A DNA stretch of 64,000 nucleotides from Erysipelothrix anatis (GCF_009828745.1 NZ_WTSX01000005.1:99049-163048), one strand, 5' to 3'; counted from the first letter of the stretch, positions 17,858-29,611 are shown. Notes: generated by a model not told the origin, from the sequence alone. Numbers and translations: made by a program.

Positions 17858-18493
17858 CTAACGCCCCTTGCGTTCTTTAATTACATATTTATAGTCTGGC
17901 ATTTGTTTTTCAATAATTGCATAGAAAGCAGCACTATGATTAAATTCTAAAATATGTGCACATTCATGCAACACGACATACTCAATGAAACGGTGATTTT
18001 CATGAAAGAGGTACGTGTTAAAGGCTAACTCACCACCACGGTTACAGCGACCATAGATTCGCTTGTACTTTCTGATTTTATACTTTGGTACTTGGATTCC
18101 CAGCGCCAAAGCATAGTGCGTCACCAAAGCGTCAAGCTGTTTATCCAACAAATCTTTAAGGTGAAGAAGCACCGTACGTTCTAATCGATCCACACTCCAT
18201 GATGTCGGATACCTTAATATTACCGTATCCTTTTCTAGTTGAATCTCAAATTTAGCACTGGCATAATACGTGATTGGGTATGTCGTACCAAATATCTTTA
18301 ACGACGGTTGTTCCCACGTAAATCCTGCCGGTTCATACGCATCTAGATGCTTCATAATCCAATGTTCTTTTTCTTTCACAAATGAATCAATCAATGGTTT
18401 TGGAGTTTGATGTGGTGCCCGTACGAATACTTCCCCATCTCTAACATGTAATGCTAGTGTTTTCCTGTTTGAATATATAATTTCTATTTTCAT
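17858..18493 (-). CDS. YgjP/SprT-like zinc metallopeptidase (DUF45, M48-related)
   Basis: This 211-aa soluble protein carries the zinc motif HECAHILEFNHSAAFY near residues 170-185 (HExxH followed by a third His), as in YgjP-family WLM/DUF45 proteins. A conserved KYKIRKYKRIYGRCNRGG segment precedes it. Cellular substrates are not well known. ATG 18493 is chosen because a promoter places transcription start at this A: -10 TATGAT occupies 18505-18500. There is no Shine-Dalgarno sequence, so the mRNA is probably leaderless. An in-frame ATG at 18499 abuts the -10 box and would not be transcribed. Confidence 0.85.
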   Translation of the reverse strand: MKIEIIYSNRKTLALHVRDGEVFVRAPHQTPKPLIDSFVKEKEHWIMKHLDAYEPAGFTWEQPSLKIFGTTYPITYYASAKFEIQLEKDTVILRYPTSWSVDRLERTVLLHLKDLLDKQLDALVTHYALALGIQVPKYKIRKYKRIYGRCNRGGELAFNTYLFHENHRFIEYVVLHECAHILEFNHSAAFYAIIEKQMPDYKYVIKERKGR

Positions 18494-18499
18494 AGACAT

Positions 18500-18528
18500 A
18501 TCATATCATGTTCGTTATGAATTATTAA
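18500..18528 (-). promoter_or_regulatory. Promoter predicted to give a leaderless YgjP-family mRNA
   Basis: On the minus strand, TTAATA (18528-18523), a 17-bp spacer ending in TGA, and TATGAT (18505-18500). Seven bases after the -10 box is the A of ATG 18493. Confidence 0.6.
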
Positions 18529-18590
18529 CGAAATTAATAAGTCCAACTTTTTCGTTGCATAAACGTGGTATAATACGTTAGGTGATAAAA

Positions 18591-19361
18591 ATGAAAAATT
18601 CAGAGATATTTTATTTTGACGTAGATGGGACACTCTTAGACAATAAGAGTCATACAATTCCCGAATCTACAATTGAAGCTTTAAAGCAATTAAAAGCCAC
18701 TGGTTACAAAATAGCTTTATGTACAGGACGTAGCCTTTCTGGCGCATATGAGGTTGGTGTCGTTGATATGATGCCATGGGATGGATTTGTTCTCGCAAAT
18801 GGTTCACAAATCTTAGATGCTTCTTTAAATACTATTAAAGAAACACCACTTCCTGTAGCATGGCTTCATGACTTACTTAAAGTCCATGATGGTCCATTTT
18901 TAATGGAAGGTGATACCCTCTTTTTAAGTAGCGAACCCAATCAACGTCTTGTTGATTCATTTGCACATTTTCACATTGATACTTACTACCCAGTTCAAGC
19001 GTACAATGATGAAAAAATCTTCAATTTAATGTCGTATGCTTTTGACACAATTCCTGAAGCACTTCGTGAGGAAATGTTTAAAGATACGATAACCGTTCTT
19101 GATCAACTTGGAAATACAGAAATTATGAGCATTGAATCCGGAAAGCACAATGGAATTCAACATCTAAATAGACATTTAAAGACAACACGTTACACAATGT
19201 TTGGAGATGGCGAAAATGATATGGATGCGCTCGCAGGTGCAACCTATTCTGTTGCTATGGGAAATGCAGTTGCTCACGTCCAAGAAAAAGCAAAATATGT
19301 GACCAAGCCAGTAAATGAAGATGGAATCTACCATGCCCTTAAAGCGCATGATGTTATTTAG
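18591..19361 (+). CDS. Cof-type HAD-IIB sugar phosphatase
   Basis: This 256-aa haloacid dehalogenase-fold hydrolase has motif I DVDGTLLD near residue 10, motif II CTGRS near 43, and motif III/IV GDGENDMDAL near 205, with a C2B cap between. Family members dephosphorylate sugar phosphates, FMN or other small metabolites; the substrate here is unknown. ATG 18591 has AGGTGA upstream; the longer GTG start overlaps that site. TATAAT with an extended TGG motif sits at 18569-18574. The next gene begins 8 bp after the stop. Confidence 0.88.
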   Translation: MKNSEIFYFDVDGTLLDNKSHTIPESTIEALKQLKATGYKIALCTGRSLSGAYEVGVVDMMPWDGFVLANGSQILDASLNTIKETPLPVAWLHDLLKVHDGPFLMEGDTLFLSSEPNQRLVDSFAHFHIDTYYPVQAYNDEKIFNLMSYAFDTIPEALREEMFKDTITVLDQLGNTEIMSIESGKHNGIQHLNRHLKTTRYTMFGDGENDMDALAGATYSVAMGNAVAHVQEKAKYVTKPVNEDGIYHALKAHDVI

Positions 19362-19369
19362 GAGATACT

Positions 19370-19936
19370 ATGAGTAAGAAAAAAAATGGATTAAGTGAAC
19401 TCGAAGAGTTATACCAATTTGGTATTATCAAAGATAAGAGACGCCGATTGATTTTAGTGATTCCCAACAAGCAAGAAGGCTATCACCTTCAAGCAGGAGA
19501 TATGACTAAAGTTCGTTTGCTTGATGGACAATATATTTGGGCGGCTTTACTCTTTGTTTTAGGGATTGGACTTTTAAAACTTCCATTAATTGCCGTGACT
19601 GTATTTGCCGTTGCCGTAATTGTTGGATTTGAAGTGTTCAAACGGTTTGTCTTCCTGAAAGACAAGCAAATCATCAAAATATCAGATACTGATTATGCAA
19701 AACTTGAATCCGAAGAAGCACTCCGTGCACTCAAGTCAGATCGCTTCATGGATTTCATTTTGCCAATTTTCGTTGCTCTTGTCTTAATTTCAAGACAATT
19801 CGAAATTGGTGGCTACCAAGGTATTGAAGCTACAGTCTTTAGTCTCCTCATCGCATTATCAGCAGGATTCTTTGCTTACAACTTCTTTAACTGGTTGAAG
19901 ATTCTCAAAAAACTTAAAGCATTCAAAAAGAAATAA
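19370..19936 (+). CDS. Membrane protein of unknown function, four predicted segments
   Basis: This 188-aa protein has a basic N-terminus and about four hydrophobic segments (about 55-72, 73-90, 125-141 and 150-172) in two pairs separated by a charged loop. The C-terminus is very Lys-rich (KILKKLKAFKKK). I recognise no family. GGAG precedes ATG 19370, 8 bp after the HAD phosphatase stop, so the two form a short operon ended by the terminator at 19941. Confidence 0.75.
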   Translation: MSKKKNGLSELEELYQFGIIKDKRRRLILVIPNKQEGYHLQAGDMTKVRLLDGQYIWAALLFVLGIGLLKLPLIAVTVFAVAVIVGFEVFKRFVFLKDKQIIKISDTDYAKLESEEALRALKSDRFMDFILPIFVALVLISRQFEIGGYQGIEATVFSLLIALSAGFFAYNFFNWLKILKKLKAFKKK

Positions 19937-19940
19937 TCAT

Positions 19941-19968
19941 AAAGCACATCTCTCGATGTGCTTTTTTT
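19941..19968 (+). terminator. Terminator of the HAD-membrane protein operon
   Basis: AAAGCACAT and ATGTGCTTT form the stem, followed by T7. Confidence 0.9.
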
Positions 19969-19972
19969 AATA

Positions 19973-20002
19973 AAAAGCGATATCGAGCAGGATATCGCTT
20001 TT
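19973..20002 (-). terminator. Terminator of glmS
   Basis: AAAAGCGATATC (19973-19984) and GATATCGCTTTT (19991-20002) form a 12-bp stem with a 6-nt loop; the minus-strand side continues into a T-run. A second hairpin (GTAATCAG 20014-20021 with CTGATTAC 20032-20039) lies between it and the glmS stop. Confidence 0.85.
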
Positions 20003-20043
20003 CGTCGTTCAGCGTAATCAGAAAGTGAGGACTGATTACTGGT

Positions 20044-21846
20044 TTATTCTACAGTTACTGATTTTGCAAGATTTCGAGGTTTATCAACATCAAGACCTTT
20101 CAAGTCACTGATCATATAGGCAATGACTTGCAATGGAATGATTGCCACAAAAGGTGCGACCAACGCCGGAACATTTGGAATAGTAATAATTGAATCCTCT
20201 GGATCCAATCGATACGCCACCTTTTCCATAATAACACAGAGAATTTGACCATCTCGTGCCTTTATCTCTTGAATGTTACTGATTGTTTTTTCGATTAAAT
20301 GTGATTGCGTTGCAACTGCAACCGTTAATATTTGGTCATCTATGAGGGCAAGGCTGCCGTGTTTGAGTTCGCCCGCTGCATAAGCCTCACTATGAATATA
20401 TGTAATCTCTTTAAGTTTCAAAGACCCTTCGACTGCTAAGGCACTATCCAAACCTCTACCCACATAGAACGCACTGTTCAAATTTATATACGGCTGGACG
20501 ATTGCCTCAATATCGTTTCTATGTTGAATCATTGTGTCCATAGCATCTAACATTGTATTCACATCTGTCATGTTGATCGACGTTTGGGATAATTTGTGTG
20601 CAAGTAAATAGAAACATGTTATCTGACTCATATATGCTTTGGTACTCGCGACTGAGCGTTCAATCCCTGCTTTTGTTAATATCAATGCATCGACATCACG
20701 CGCAATTGATGAACCATCGACATTAACGATTCCCAGTGTTCTAATACTTTTAGATTTAGCTAAACTTAAACATGCTAGTGTATCCGCAGTTTCTCCCGAT
20801 TGACTTACAACGATTACTAAGTCTTGGGGATTTAGAATTGGATTGCGATAACGAAATTCACTTGCAACGTCAACATTTACTGATTTACGAGCAAGCGTCT
20901 CAATCCAGTGCTTACCAACTAAACCTGCATGCATTGCAGTACCACAAGCAACAATATGAATCGTCTCAATGTCTTCAAAGAATAGGTCGTCAATTCCATC
21001 TGCCTCAAAACTTGCGAATCCATCTTGAATACGATTTTGCAGGGACCGCCTCACAACACTTGGCTGTTCAATAATTTCTTTCATCATATAGAATTTTTCG
21101 CCTTGCAGGCCGACTTCATCAATATTCCATGATGCATGTTGTACATCAAATTGCATTTCTTCACCACTGCCAGCATCAAAGATTTCGAGCTTATTTGATG
21201 ATATCATCGCAATACTCGATTCATCCAATAAAACAAAATCTCGAGTATAGTCCAAAATTGGTGTCATATCAGATGCAATGAAATACTCTTGATTACCAAT
21301 TCCAATGAGGAGCGGACTCCCCTTTCTGATAGCATAAATTGTATTCGGTACATCTACAAACATCACTGCAATTGCATATGAACCCTCGATGCGCTTAAGA
21401 AACGCTTGAATCGTCTGTAATGGATGTTTGATCGTCGAATACATACTATCTAGCAGCTTAGCTGCTACTTCTGTATCTGTTTCAGATTCAAATTGATACC
21501 CTTCGCTTATTAATTCCTGTTTAATTGATTGGTAGTTTTCGATAATTCCGTTATGAACCAATGTCACCAATTTACCACGGTGTGGATGCGCATTTTGCTG
21601 CGTTGGTTTTCCATGAGTTGCCCACCGCGTATGCGCAATTCCTACACAGGGTTGAAGCGATTGAACCGATCGACTGGGTTCAATAATGTTTGCTACACGA
21701 CCCAATACTTTGACCGTGCTAAAATCTGTATCCGTTGCAACAGCAAGACCTACAGAATCGTAACCACGATACTCCAGATGAGACAAGCCCGCAATTAAAA
21801 CATCGACTGCATTTCGTGCGCCGACATATCCTACAATTCCACACAT
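20044..21846 (-). CDS. glmS: Glutamine-fructose-6-phosphate aminotransferase
   Basis: This 600-aa enzyme makes glucosamine 6-phosphate from fructose 6-phosphate and glutamine, the first step to UDP-GlcNAc and peptidoglycan. It starts MCGIVGYVG with the Cys2 nucleophile of the class II glutaminase domain. Then come TRWATHGKPTQQNAHPH and HNGIIENY, and in the second half two SIS isomerase domains with SQSGETADTLA and SEAYAAGELKHGSLALI. The C-terminus KPRNLAKSVTVE matches the family. GGAG precedes ATG 21846. Expression is controlled by the glmS ribozyme in its leader. Confidence 0.98.
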   Translation of the reverse strand: MCGIVGYVGARNAVDVLIAGLSHLEYRGYDSVGLAVATDTDFSTVKVLGRVANIIEPSRSVQSLQPCVGIAHTRWATHGKPTQQNAHPHRGKLVTLVHNGIIENYQSIKQELISEGYQFESETDTEVAAKLLDSMYSTIKHPLQTIQAFLKRIEGSYAIAVMFVDVPNTIYAIRKGSPLLIGIGNQEYFIASDMTPILDYTRDFVLLDESSIAMISSNKLEIFDAGSGEEMQFDVQHASWNIDEVGLQGEKFYMMKEIIEQPSVVRRSLQNRIQDGFASFEADGIDDLFFEDIETIHIVACGTAMHAGLVGKHWIETLARKSVNVDVASEFRYRNPILNPQDLVIVVSQSGETADTLACLSLAKSKSIRTLGIVNVDGSSIARDVDALILTKAGIERSVASTKAYMSQITCFYLLAHKLSQTSINMTDVNTMLDAMDTMIQHRNDIEAIVQPYINLNSAFYVGRGLDSALAVEGSLKLKEITYIHSEAYAAGELKHGSLALIDDQILTVAVATQSHLIEKTISNIQEIKARDGQILCVIMEKVAYRLDPEDSIITIPNVPALVAPFVAIIPLQVIAYMISDLKGLDVDKPRNLAKSVTVE

Positions 21847-21894
21847 AAAAAATCTCCTTCGATTATGATTATATTTAAGTTTTAATGTCGTTGA

Positions 21895-22042
21895 TCGTAT
21901 TATTATGATTGAATCAACATTGTAATGGTTAATAAGGGTTTTGTGTCTTTGTCCTTATCTAACGGTCCATTAACCGAAGAGGCATCCGCCGATATTCGAT
22001 ACTCCTCTTTCCTCGTCACTCTTCTTTGAGCCGGGCGCTATA
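21895..22042 (-). ncRNA. glmS self-cleaving ribozyme (glucosamine 6-phosphate riboswitch)
   Basis: The minus-strand leader contains the glmS ribozyme core in order: TATAGCGCCCGG with the cleavage site between A 22039 and G 22038, TGACGAGG near 22016-22009, TATCGAATATCGGCGGATGCC near 21999-21979, and GTTAATGGACCGTTAG near 21974-21959. Glucosamine 6-phosphate acts as cofactor for cleavage, after which the 5'-hydroxyl mRNA is degraded, so GlmS output is feedback-controlled. The 3' edge is approximate. The rest of the glmS-clpB gap (22085-22225) holds only the upstream promoter elements and AT-rich DNA. Confidence 0.95.
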
Positions 22043-22078
22043 ATTATCGTCTTTTTTATCTCCTTTCATTAGGGTAAA

Positions 22079-22107
22079 AGAATATCACATGCACTTTCAA
22101 AGCACAA
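22079..22107 (-). promoter_or_regulatory. Promoter of glmS
   Basis: On the minus strand, TTGTGC (22107-22102), a 17-bp spacer ending in TGA and TATTCT (22084-22079), an extended -10 type, about 35 bp upstream of the ribozyme cleavage site. Confidence 0.6.
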
Positions 22108-22226
22108 TAAATTGGTATAAGTTTTCAATATTTTTCAAAATTATGTCCCTATTTAGTGGCGCATCGCTATGGCATTTTTATTTTTTATTGACTGAATGTA
22201 TCGTTTTAAATATTTTTTTCAAAAAA

Positions 22227-22250
22227 AAAGACCGACGTGTGTCGGTCTTT
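22227..22250 (-). terminator. Terminator of the clpB transcript
   Basis: AAAGACCGAC and GTCGGTCTTT form a 10-bp stem with a 4-nt loop, followed on the minus strand by T6 or more. Confidence 0.92.
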
Positions 22251-22258
22251 CGATGTTC

Positions 22259-24814
22259 TTAATTTAGTAATTCAGCTGCGTTGACTACGGATAATACAAA
22301 CTTACCGTCTTCAACATCAACAACTATGGTTGCGTGTGGTGCAACATCTTGTTCAATTAGTAAATAAGCGATACGTGTTTCGATTTCACGTTGAATAAAA
22401 CGTTTCATTGGTCGCGCACCGTAAGTTACATCACTTCCTTGTTCAACGATAGCATTGATAGCTTCCGAAGTTACGTCTAAATTAATATCACGATGTTGAA
22501 TACGAAGTGCCAACTCGTGAACAAACTTAATTGCAATATCACGTAAGACCGCATCATTCAATGCATTAAAGACAATGATCTCGTCAATACGGTTGATGAA
22601 CTCTGGTTTGAAGTGACTTTGAACTGCTTGCATGTAATTGTTGTTGCGGATTGATGTATCCTTTTCAAATGCAAACTGGCTTCCTAAGTTTGAGGTCATA
22701 ATAATAATTGTGTTTTTAAAATCCACTGTTACACCTTTACTATCTGTGATCCGACCATCATCAAGAATTTGTAATAAGACATTGAATACGTCTGGATGAG
22801 CCTTTTCAATTTCATCCAATAGCACGATTGAGTAAGGATGACGACGGACTTGCTCCGTTAATTGTCCCCCTTGTTCATAGCCAACATATCCTGGAGGCGC
22901 ACCAATTAAACGCGCCACACTGTGTTTTTCCATGTACTCACTCATGTCAATCCGTATGATTTGATTTCGGTCATCAAACAACTGTTCAGCAAGGACGCGG
23001 GCAACTTCAGTTTTACCAACACCTGTTGGTCCCAAGAACATAAAGGATCCTAACGGACGGTTCTCGTCTTGGATTTGTGCTTTCGAACGCAGTATCGCAT
23101 CCGTTACGATTTGTAATGCGTCATCTTGACCCTTAACAGATTTTTGAAGCTCAGCTTTAAGATTCAAGAGTTTTTCTCGTTCTGATGCTACAAGTTTGGT
23201 AATGTTGATACCCGTCCATTTCGAAATAATTTCAGCAATTAATTCTTCAGTAACGACCTCTTGGATCATACCACCTTCTTTTTCAAGCTCACTGTCCGCT
23301 TGGATTTGTTTCTCCAATGCCGGAATCGTTTCATACTGAAGTCGAGCAGCATCTTCATACCGTGCTTCATTTTGAGCACGCTCGTAATCTAATTTTGCTT
23401 TCTCGAGTTCTTCTTTAGCATCCTTCATACCGTCGACAGCTTGTTTTTCTTTTTCCCATTGTGCGAATAGAATATCATGTTCTTCTTTTAGATTACTGAG
23501 CTCTTCGACTATTTCATCTAAGCGGTCAAGTGCCCGATCATCCGTTTCATCTTTCAATGAAATTTCTTCAATCTCAAGCTGACGGATACGACGTGTTAAC
23601 TCATCCAACGCCTCAGGCATTGACTCCATCTCAACTCGAATCGAAGCACTCGCTTCGTCAATCAAGTCAATTGCTTTATCCGGTAAGAATCGGTCAGTGA
23701 TATATCGATCTGATAATTTCGCTGCGGCGACAATCGCTTCGTCCAATATGGTAACACCATGGTGAGATTCAAAACGATCTTTAAGTCCACGTAGGATGGA
23801 AATGGTGTCGTCTACAGTTGGCTCTAAAACTGTAACACGTTGGAAACGACGCTCTAGTGCTGCATCTTTTTCAATATTTTGACGGTATTCATTAAATGTG
23901 GTTGCTCCAATCAAATGAAGTTCACCACGCGCAAGCATCGGTTTTAGTAAATTTGCAGCATCCATGGATCCTTCTGTTTTACCTGCACCAACAAGATTAT
24001 GAATCTCATCAATAAAGAGGATGATATTTCCGTCTGCTTTCTCAACTTCTTCAAGCACCGCTTTGAGCCGCTCTTCAAACTCACCGCGATATTTTGCACC
24101 TGCTATTAGAGATCCCATATCCAGCTCAATAAGCTGTTTGTTTTTCAAACTGTACGGAACATCACCACGCATAATACGCCATGCTAGACCTTCCGCAATT
24201 GCTGTTTTACCAACCCCAGGTTCACCAATTAAAATTGGATTATTCTTTGTTTTTCGACTCAATATTTGGATAACACGACGAATTTCATCATCACGACCAA
24301 TGATTGGATCGACTTTACCGTCACGAACATCTTTAACGAGATCGCGACCATATTTTAAGAGTGCATCGATGTTATTTTCTGCTTGCGGTGAATCAATAGT
24401 TCGACCTCCGCGATGCTCAAGCATAACTTTCTCTACTTCATTGTAAGGCAGTAAATTTTTATAGATTGATTCTAACTCCACAATGGCTAAGAAAATTGCA
24501 TACAAGGATACATAGACATCCCCTTGTTTCTTTGACCATTCCGTTGCTTTCATCATCATCTGACCAAATTCATTGCTTGCACCAAGCTGAGCTCCTTGAA
24601 CCTTAGGCAAACGCGATAATGCCTCTTCGGTTATATTGGATAACGCAGCTTTCTCGACATTGCTCTCCATAAGAATAATGTCGAGGTCATTGGTGTTTAA
24701 GATTGCTTTCATCACATGAAGTGGTGTCAGCGAACTATGACCCATTGCGGTTGCGTAGTTTACAGCCTCCATAATGGCTTGTTGGGATTTTTCAGTTAAG
24801 TTATCGTTGTTCAT
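22259..24814 (-). CDS. clpB: Disaggregase chaperone ClpB
   Basis: This 851-aa AAA+ protein works with DnaK to pull proteins out of aggregates. The N domain (about 1-145) is followed by NBD1 with [13 protein letters not shown] and FIDEIHNL, the long coiled-coil middle domain (about 400-520) that binds DnaK, and NBD2 with [12 protein letters not shown] and [14 protein letters not shown] 24814 is chosen because AAGGAGG is 7 nt upstream; the longer frame runs through that site. Its own CIRCE-like operator lies between dnaJ and clpB. Confidence 0.97.
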   Translation of the reverse strand: MNNDNLTEKSQQAIMEAVNYATAMGHSSLTPLHVMKAILNTNDLDIILMESNVEKAALSNITEEALSRLPKVQGAQLGASNEFGQMMMKATEWSKKQGDVYVSLYAIFLAIVELESIYKNLLPYNEVEKVMLEHRGGRTIDSPQAENNIDALLKYGRDLVKDVRDGKVDPIIGRDDEIRRVIQILSRKTKNNPILIGEPGVGKTAIAEGLAWRIMRGDVPYSLKNKQLIELDMGSLIAGAKYRGEFEERLKAVLEEVEKADGNIILFIDEIHNLVGAGKTEGSMDAANLLKPMLARGELHLIGATTFNEYRQNIEKDAALERRFQRVTVLEPTVDDTISILRGLKDRFESHHGVTILDEAIVAAAKLSDRYITDRFLPDKAIDLIDEASASIRVEMESMPEALDELTRRIRQLEIEEISLKDETDDRALDRLDEIVEELSNLKEEHDILFAQWEKEKQAVDGMKDAKEELEKAKLDYERAQNEARYEDAARLQYETIPALEKQIQADSELEKEGGMIQEVVTEELIAEIISKWTGINITKLVASEREKLLNLKAELQKSVKGQDDALQIVTDAILRSKAQIQDENRPLGSFMFLGPTGVGKTEVARVLAEQLFDDRNQIIRIDMSEYMEKHSVARLIGAPPGYVGYEQGGQLTEQVRRHPYSIVLLDEIEKAHPDVFNVLLQILDDGRITDSKGVTVDFKNTIIIMTSNLGSQFAFEKDTSIRNNNYMQAVQSHFKPEFINRIDEIIVFNALNDAVLRDIAIKFVHELALRIQHRDINLDVTSEAINAIVEQGSDVTYGARPMKRFIQREIETRIAYLLIEQDVAPHATIVVDVEDGKFVLSVVNAAELLN

Positions 24815-24834
24815 TGCTTTACCTCCTTTATGTT

Positions 24835-24861
24835 TTAGCAATTAAACTCTATGAGTGCTAA
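24835..24861. promoter_or_regulatory. Degenerate CIRCE operator upstream of clpB
   Basis: TTAGCAATT-N9-GAGTGCTAA. The right half and the 9-bp spacing match the HrcA operator consensus exactly; the left half has two mismatches. It lies in the leader of clpB. A weak promoter (TTTAAA, 17 bp, TAGAGT) overlaps it on the minus strand. Confidence 0.75.
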
Positions 24862-24877
24862 TTGATAGTTTAAAGAA

Positions 24878-24895
24878 AAGTGATTTGCATCACTT
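24878..24895 (-). terminator. Weak terminator or attenuator at the dnaJ stop
   Basis: AAGTGAT and ATCACTT form a 7-bp stem with a 4-nt loop overlapping the dnaJ TGA, followed by TTCTTT on the minus strand. It would partly separate clpB from the hrcA-dnaJ transcript. Confidence 0.5.
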
Positions 24896-25999
24896 GAACG
24901 CGTTTTTAAAACGGTCAAAGACGCTCTCACCTTTTTCTTCTCTTAGTGTTTCATAAGTTTCACGTTCTTGACGTGAAAGTTTTGTTGGGACTTCCAATTT
25001 AACTTCTACGAATTGGTCTCCCATACGTGAGGAACGTAAATCTTTAATTCCTTTATCACGCATTCTAAATTTCGTGTTTGGTTGGGTACCAGCAGGAATT
25101 GTGAGAGTCACATCTCCATGAACTGTAGGAACATCAATTTCAGTTCCCAGTGCTGCATCAACTACAGAAAGCGGAACTTGAATATGAATGTTGTTTCCAT
25201 CACGTTTGAAGTGTTTATGCGGTTTCACACCAATCTCTACGAAGAGATCACCATTAGGACCACCATTTAAACCACGTTCCCCTTTGCCAGAGACGCGAAG
25301 TTGTTGTCCTGATGCAATACCTGCAGGAATTTTAATATCAACGTTTACACGTTTGCTATTGAATCCTTTACCACCACATTCTTTACAGAATTTCGTGATT
25401 GTTTTACCCGTTCCACCACAATCTGGACATGTTGTCGCAGTTTGGAATGTACCAAACGGTGTACGTTGTTGTGTTACAGTTTGACCGGTTCCACTACAAC
25501 GGGAACATGTTTTAATATCTTCTTTTGAATGGGCGCCTGTTCCGTGACATACATGACATTGTTCATCAACGTTTAAAGTAACTGTTTTCTCAACTCCGAA
25601 AACAGATTCCATAAAGTCAATGTTCATACTCATGAAGCGATCTTGACCTTTTTGTGGCGCATTTGGATCGGCACGGCGTGTACCGCCGCCACCGAATCCG
25701 CCACCAAAGAAGGAACTAAAGATATCGCCAAAGTCATCGAAGCCTGCAGCACCACCGCCACCATATCCAGCATTTTGATCAAATGCAGCATGACCGAATT
25801 GGTCATAATTCGCACGTTTAGAACTATCAGAAAGAATATCATATGCTTCCTGAACCTCTTTAAATTGCGCTTCTGCTCCATCTTCTTTATTAACATCTGG
25901 ATGATACTTTTTCGCAAGCTGACGATAGGCCTTTTTAATTTCTTGATCAGATGCACCTTTCGATACACCTAAGACTTCATAATAATCGCGTTTAGCCAT
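24890..25999 (-). CDS. dnaJ: Hsp40 co-chaperone DnaJ
   Basis: This 369-aa type I J-protein stimulates DnaK ATPase and delivers clients. The J domain (about 1-68) contains the HPD motif in [10 protein letters not shown] Gly/Phe-rich linker follows (about 75-105). The zinc domain has four CxxCxGxG repeats ([32 protein letters not shown]). C-terminal client-binding domains end the protein. It follows dnaK by 24 bp. Confidence 0.97.
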   Translation of the reverse strand: MAKRDYYEVLGVSKGASDQEIKKAYRQLAKKYHPDVNKEDGAEAQFKEVQEAYDILSDSSKRANYDQFGHAAFDQNAGYGGGGAAGFDDFGDIFSSFFGGGFGGGGTRRADPNAPQKGQDRFMSMNIDFMESVFGVEKTVTLNVDEQCHVCHGTGAHSKEDIKTCSRCSGTGQTVTQQRTPFGTFQTATTCPDCGGTGKTITKFCKECGGKGFNSKRVNVDIKIPAGIASGQQLRVSGKGERGLNGGPNGDLFVEIGVKPHKHFKRDGNNIHIQVPLSVVDAALGTEIDVPTVHGDVTLTIPAGTQPNTKFRMRDKGIKDLRSSRMGDQFVEVKLEVPTKLSRQERETYETLREEKGESVFDRFKNAFK

Positions 26000-26023
26000 A
26001 TCTAACCTCCGTATTCAAATTCA

Positions 26024-27829
<1,806 letters not shown>

Positions 27830-27841
27830 TTATATTCTCCT

Positions 27842-28381
27842 TTACTGACTCACTTTTACAAGACTCGCACGTAAAATGCGATCTTTTAACATATAACCTT
27901 TTTGTAATTCCATAACGACGGTGTTCGGTTCTACACCTTCGACTTCTTCCATCATCATCGCTTGATGAATATTTGGATCAAAGGGTTGGTTCAATGCTTC
28001 GATTGGTTCAACACCCTCTGCTTGCAATGAAGCCATGAGCTGATCATAAATCATTTTTACACCTTCACGGAAGGCTTCATCACTTGTATCTTGACTTAAA
28101 GCGCGCTCCAAGTTATCAATCACTGGGAGGACACTCAATGCAAAACTTTGAATACGATACTTACGTGTTTGTTCATGTTCGCGTTGTAATCGTTTCTTCA
28201 AGTTTTCTGTATCTGCAAACGTTTTAAGATAATCATTTTTTAATGTTTCAATTTCAAGCAATAATGCTTCATTGATTTCTTCTAACGTTGGCTCTTCAGT
28301 TGCCTCTTCTACTTTTTCAGCAACTACAGCTTCTGTTTCTAAATTTTCTTCATTTGTTGTTTCATTCTTCGTTTCGTTCAT
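27842..28381 (-). CDS. grpE: Nucleotide exchange factor GrpE
   Basis: This 179-aa homodimeric protein releases ADP from DnaK. An acidic, disordered N-terminus (NETTNEENLETEAV) leads into a long coiled coil (about 35-95) with DYLKTFADTENLKKRLQRE, and a C-terminal beta domain ending in GYMLKDRILRASLVKVSQ, a strong GrpE signature. ATG 28381 follows AAAGGTGG; the gene overlaps the end of hrcA by 20 bp. The longer frame to 28408 has no ribosome site. Confidence 0.95.
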   Translation of the reverse strand: MNETKNETTNEENLETEAVVAEKVEEATEEPTLEEINEALLLEIETLKNDYLKTFADTENLKKRLQREHEQTRKYRIQSFALSVLPVIDNLERALSQDTSDEAFREGVKMIYDQLMASLQAEGVEPIEALNQPFDPNIHQAMMMEEVEGVEPNTVVMELQKGYMLKDRILRASLVKVSQ

Positions 28382-29396
28382 TTGGACCACCTTTCCCATA
28401 CACTTCATTTACCAATTCTGAGACGTAATCAATGAGCGACACGACTCTGCCGTATTCCATACGGTTTGGACCAACTACCATCAACTGGTGTTCAGAATCA
28501 TCACCAAGTTTTAAGGTGCTTGATACAACCGCCATATCATCGACCCACATTAATTCACTATGCGTTCCTTTTTGGAGTCGAATATTCTCATGATTAATTG
28601 AGAGTTCTTGCCACATTTGGCTGTTTTCCAACATGGCCATGAGCTGTCTCAATTTCTCAATATTTGAGAACTCTGGTTGATAGAGCATATTATGTTCACC
28701 ACTTAAGTAAACTTCACTTTGGGCAAACTTCACAAATGCACCTACAAAGGCCTCAAACAGCACCTCATATTGGTGTAACTTCGCAGCTAGCAAAGGACGA
28801 ATGCTTTCCATTTTTTCAACGACATCACCCAAACGCGAACCTTTTAAACGCTCGTTAAGGATAATTGTGCATTGTTCGATATCTTCAATACTAACTTGTT
28901 GTTCAAAATTAAAGATTCGATTCTCTGCATGTCCAGTCTCTGTAACAAAGACTGCCATCGCTGATAATTCATTTAATGGAATCAGCTGAACACTTTTCAG
29001 AATTTCAGCTTCTGCACTAGGACCTAACACAACAGCTGTTAAGTTGGTCATATGTGAGATAATATCACTACTTTGACGAATGGCTTCATCGATATCTAAA
29101 CGACGGTCAGAAAAGACTTGGGCAATCGCATGCTCAACGCTGGCATTCTCTTGATCTTCCATGAGATGCTCAACGTAGAAACGATAACCTTTTGTCGAAG
29201 GAACCCTTCCAGACGATGTATGTGTCTTTTCAATAAGTCCCATTTTTTCTAGATCTGACATTTCATTGCGTATCGTCGCAGACGAGTACGGTAAGTTAAA
29301 TTTATCAATCAGTGTATTCGAACCAATTGGTTCCGCTGAGTTAATAAATTCCGTAACAATCGCTTTAAATATTTCTACTTTACGCGGTGTTAGCAT
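28362..29396 (-). CDS. hrcA: Heat-inducible transcription repressor HrcA
   Basis: This 344-aa repressor binds CIRCE operators and is kept active by the chaperone system. The N-terminal winged helix (about 1-75) contains SSATIRNEMSDLEKMGLIEKTHTSSGRVPSTKGYRFYV-type sequence, diagnostic of HrcA, followed by a GAF-like dimer domain. AGGAGG precedes ATG 29396. Its own promoter is overlapped by CIRCE, so it is autoregulated. Confidence 0.97.
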   Translation of the reverse strand: MLTPRKVEIFKAIVTEFINSAEPIGSNTLIDKFNLPYSSATIRNEMSDLEKMGLIEKTHTSSGRVPSTKGYRFYVEHLMEDQENASVEHAIAQVFSDRRLDIDEAIRQSSDIISHMTNLTAVVLGPSAEAEILKSVQLIPLNELSAMAVFVTETGHAENRIFNFEQQVSIEDIEQCTIILNERLKGSRLGDVVEKMESIRPLLAAKLHQYEVLFEAFVGAFVKFAQSEVYLSGEHNMLYQPEFSNIEKLRQLMAMLENSQMWQELSINHENIRLQKGTHSELMWVDDMAVVSSTLKLGDDSEHQLMVVGPNRMEYGRVVSLIDYVSELVNEVYGKGGPNERNEE

Positions 29397-29439
29397 ATTA
29401 TTTCTCGCCTCCTAAACACACATTTCTGTGCCTGTTATT

Positions 29440-29468
29440 ATTATAGTACACGAGTTTAGCAGTGTCAA
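29440..29468 (-). promoter_or_regulatory. Consensus sigma-A promoter of the hrcA operon
   Basis: On the minus strand, TTGACA (29468-29463), a 17-bp spacer and TATAAT (29445-29440). Both hexamers match consensus fully. Confidence 0.9.
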
Positions 29469-29482
29469 CGCCAAAGTGCTAA
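29456..29482. promoter_or_regulatory. CIRCE operator of the hrcA operon
   Basis: TTAGCAGTG-N9-AAGTGCTAA matches TTAGCACTC-N9-GAGTGCTAA apart from a few inner positions. It covers the -35 box and part of the spacer of the hrcA promoter, so HrcA binding would block RNA polymerase. Confidence 0.85.
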
Positions 29483-29611
29483 AACTTCCTTTTTTTGTTT
29501 GAAATCATCGTAAAAAAAATTATTGTGAGCAAGTTAGTTGAAAAGTGGACTATTTTTGAATTACACTACTAGCATAGTTCGTGATACAAAAACTAACAGG
29601 AGGTACACACT

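Noticed and set aside
22016..22069. 17-codon frame (starting MKGDKKDD) in the glmS leader
   Set aside because: It overlaps the ribozyme cleavage site and lacks a ribosome site; the ribozyme explains the sequence conservation.
24021..24446. 141-codon open frame on the plus strand inside clpB
   Set aside because: It is antisense to a highly conserved ATPase domain, has no ribosome site and a Ser/Arg/Pro-biased shadow composition.
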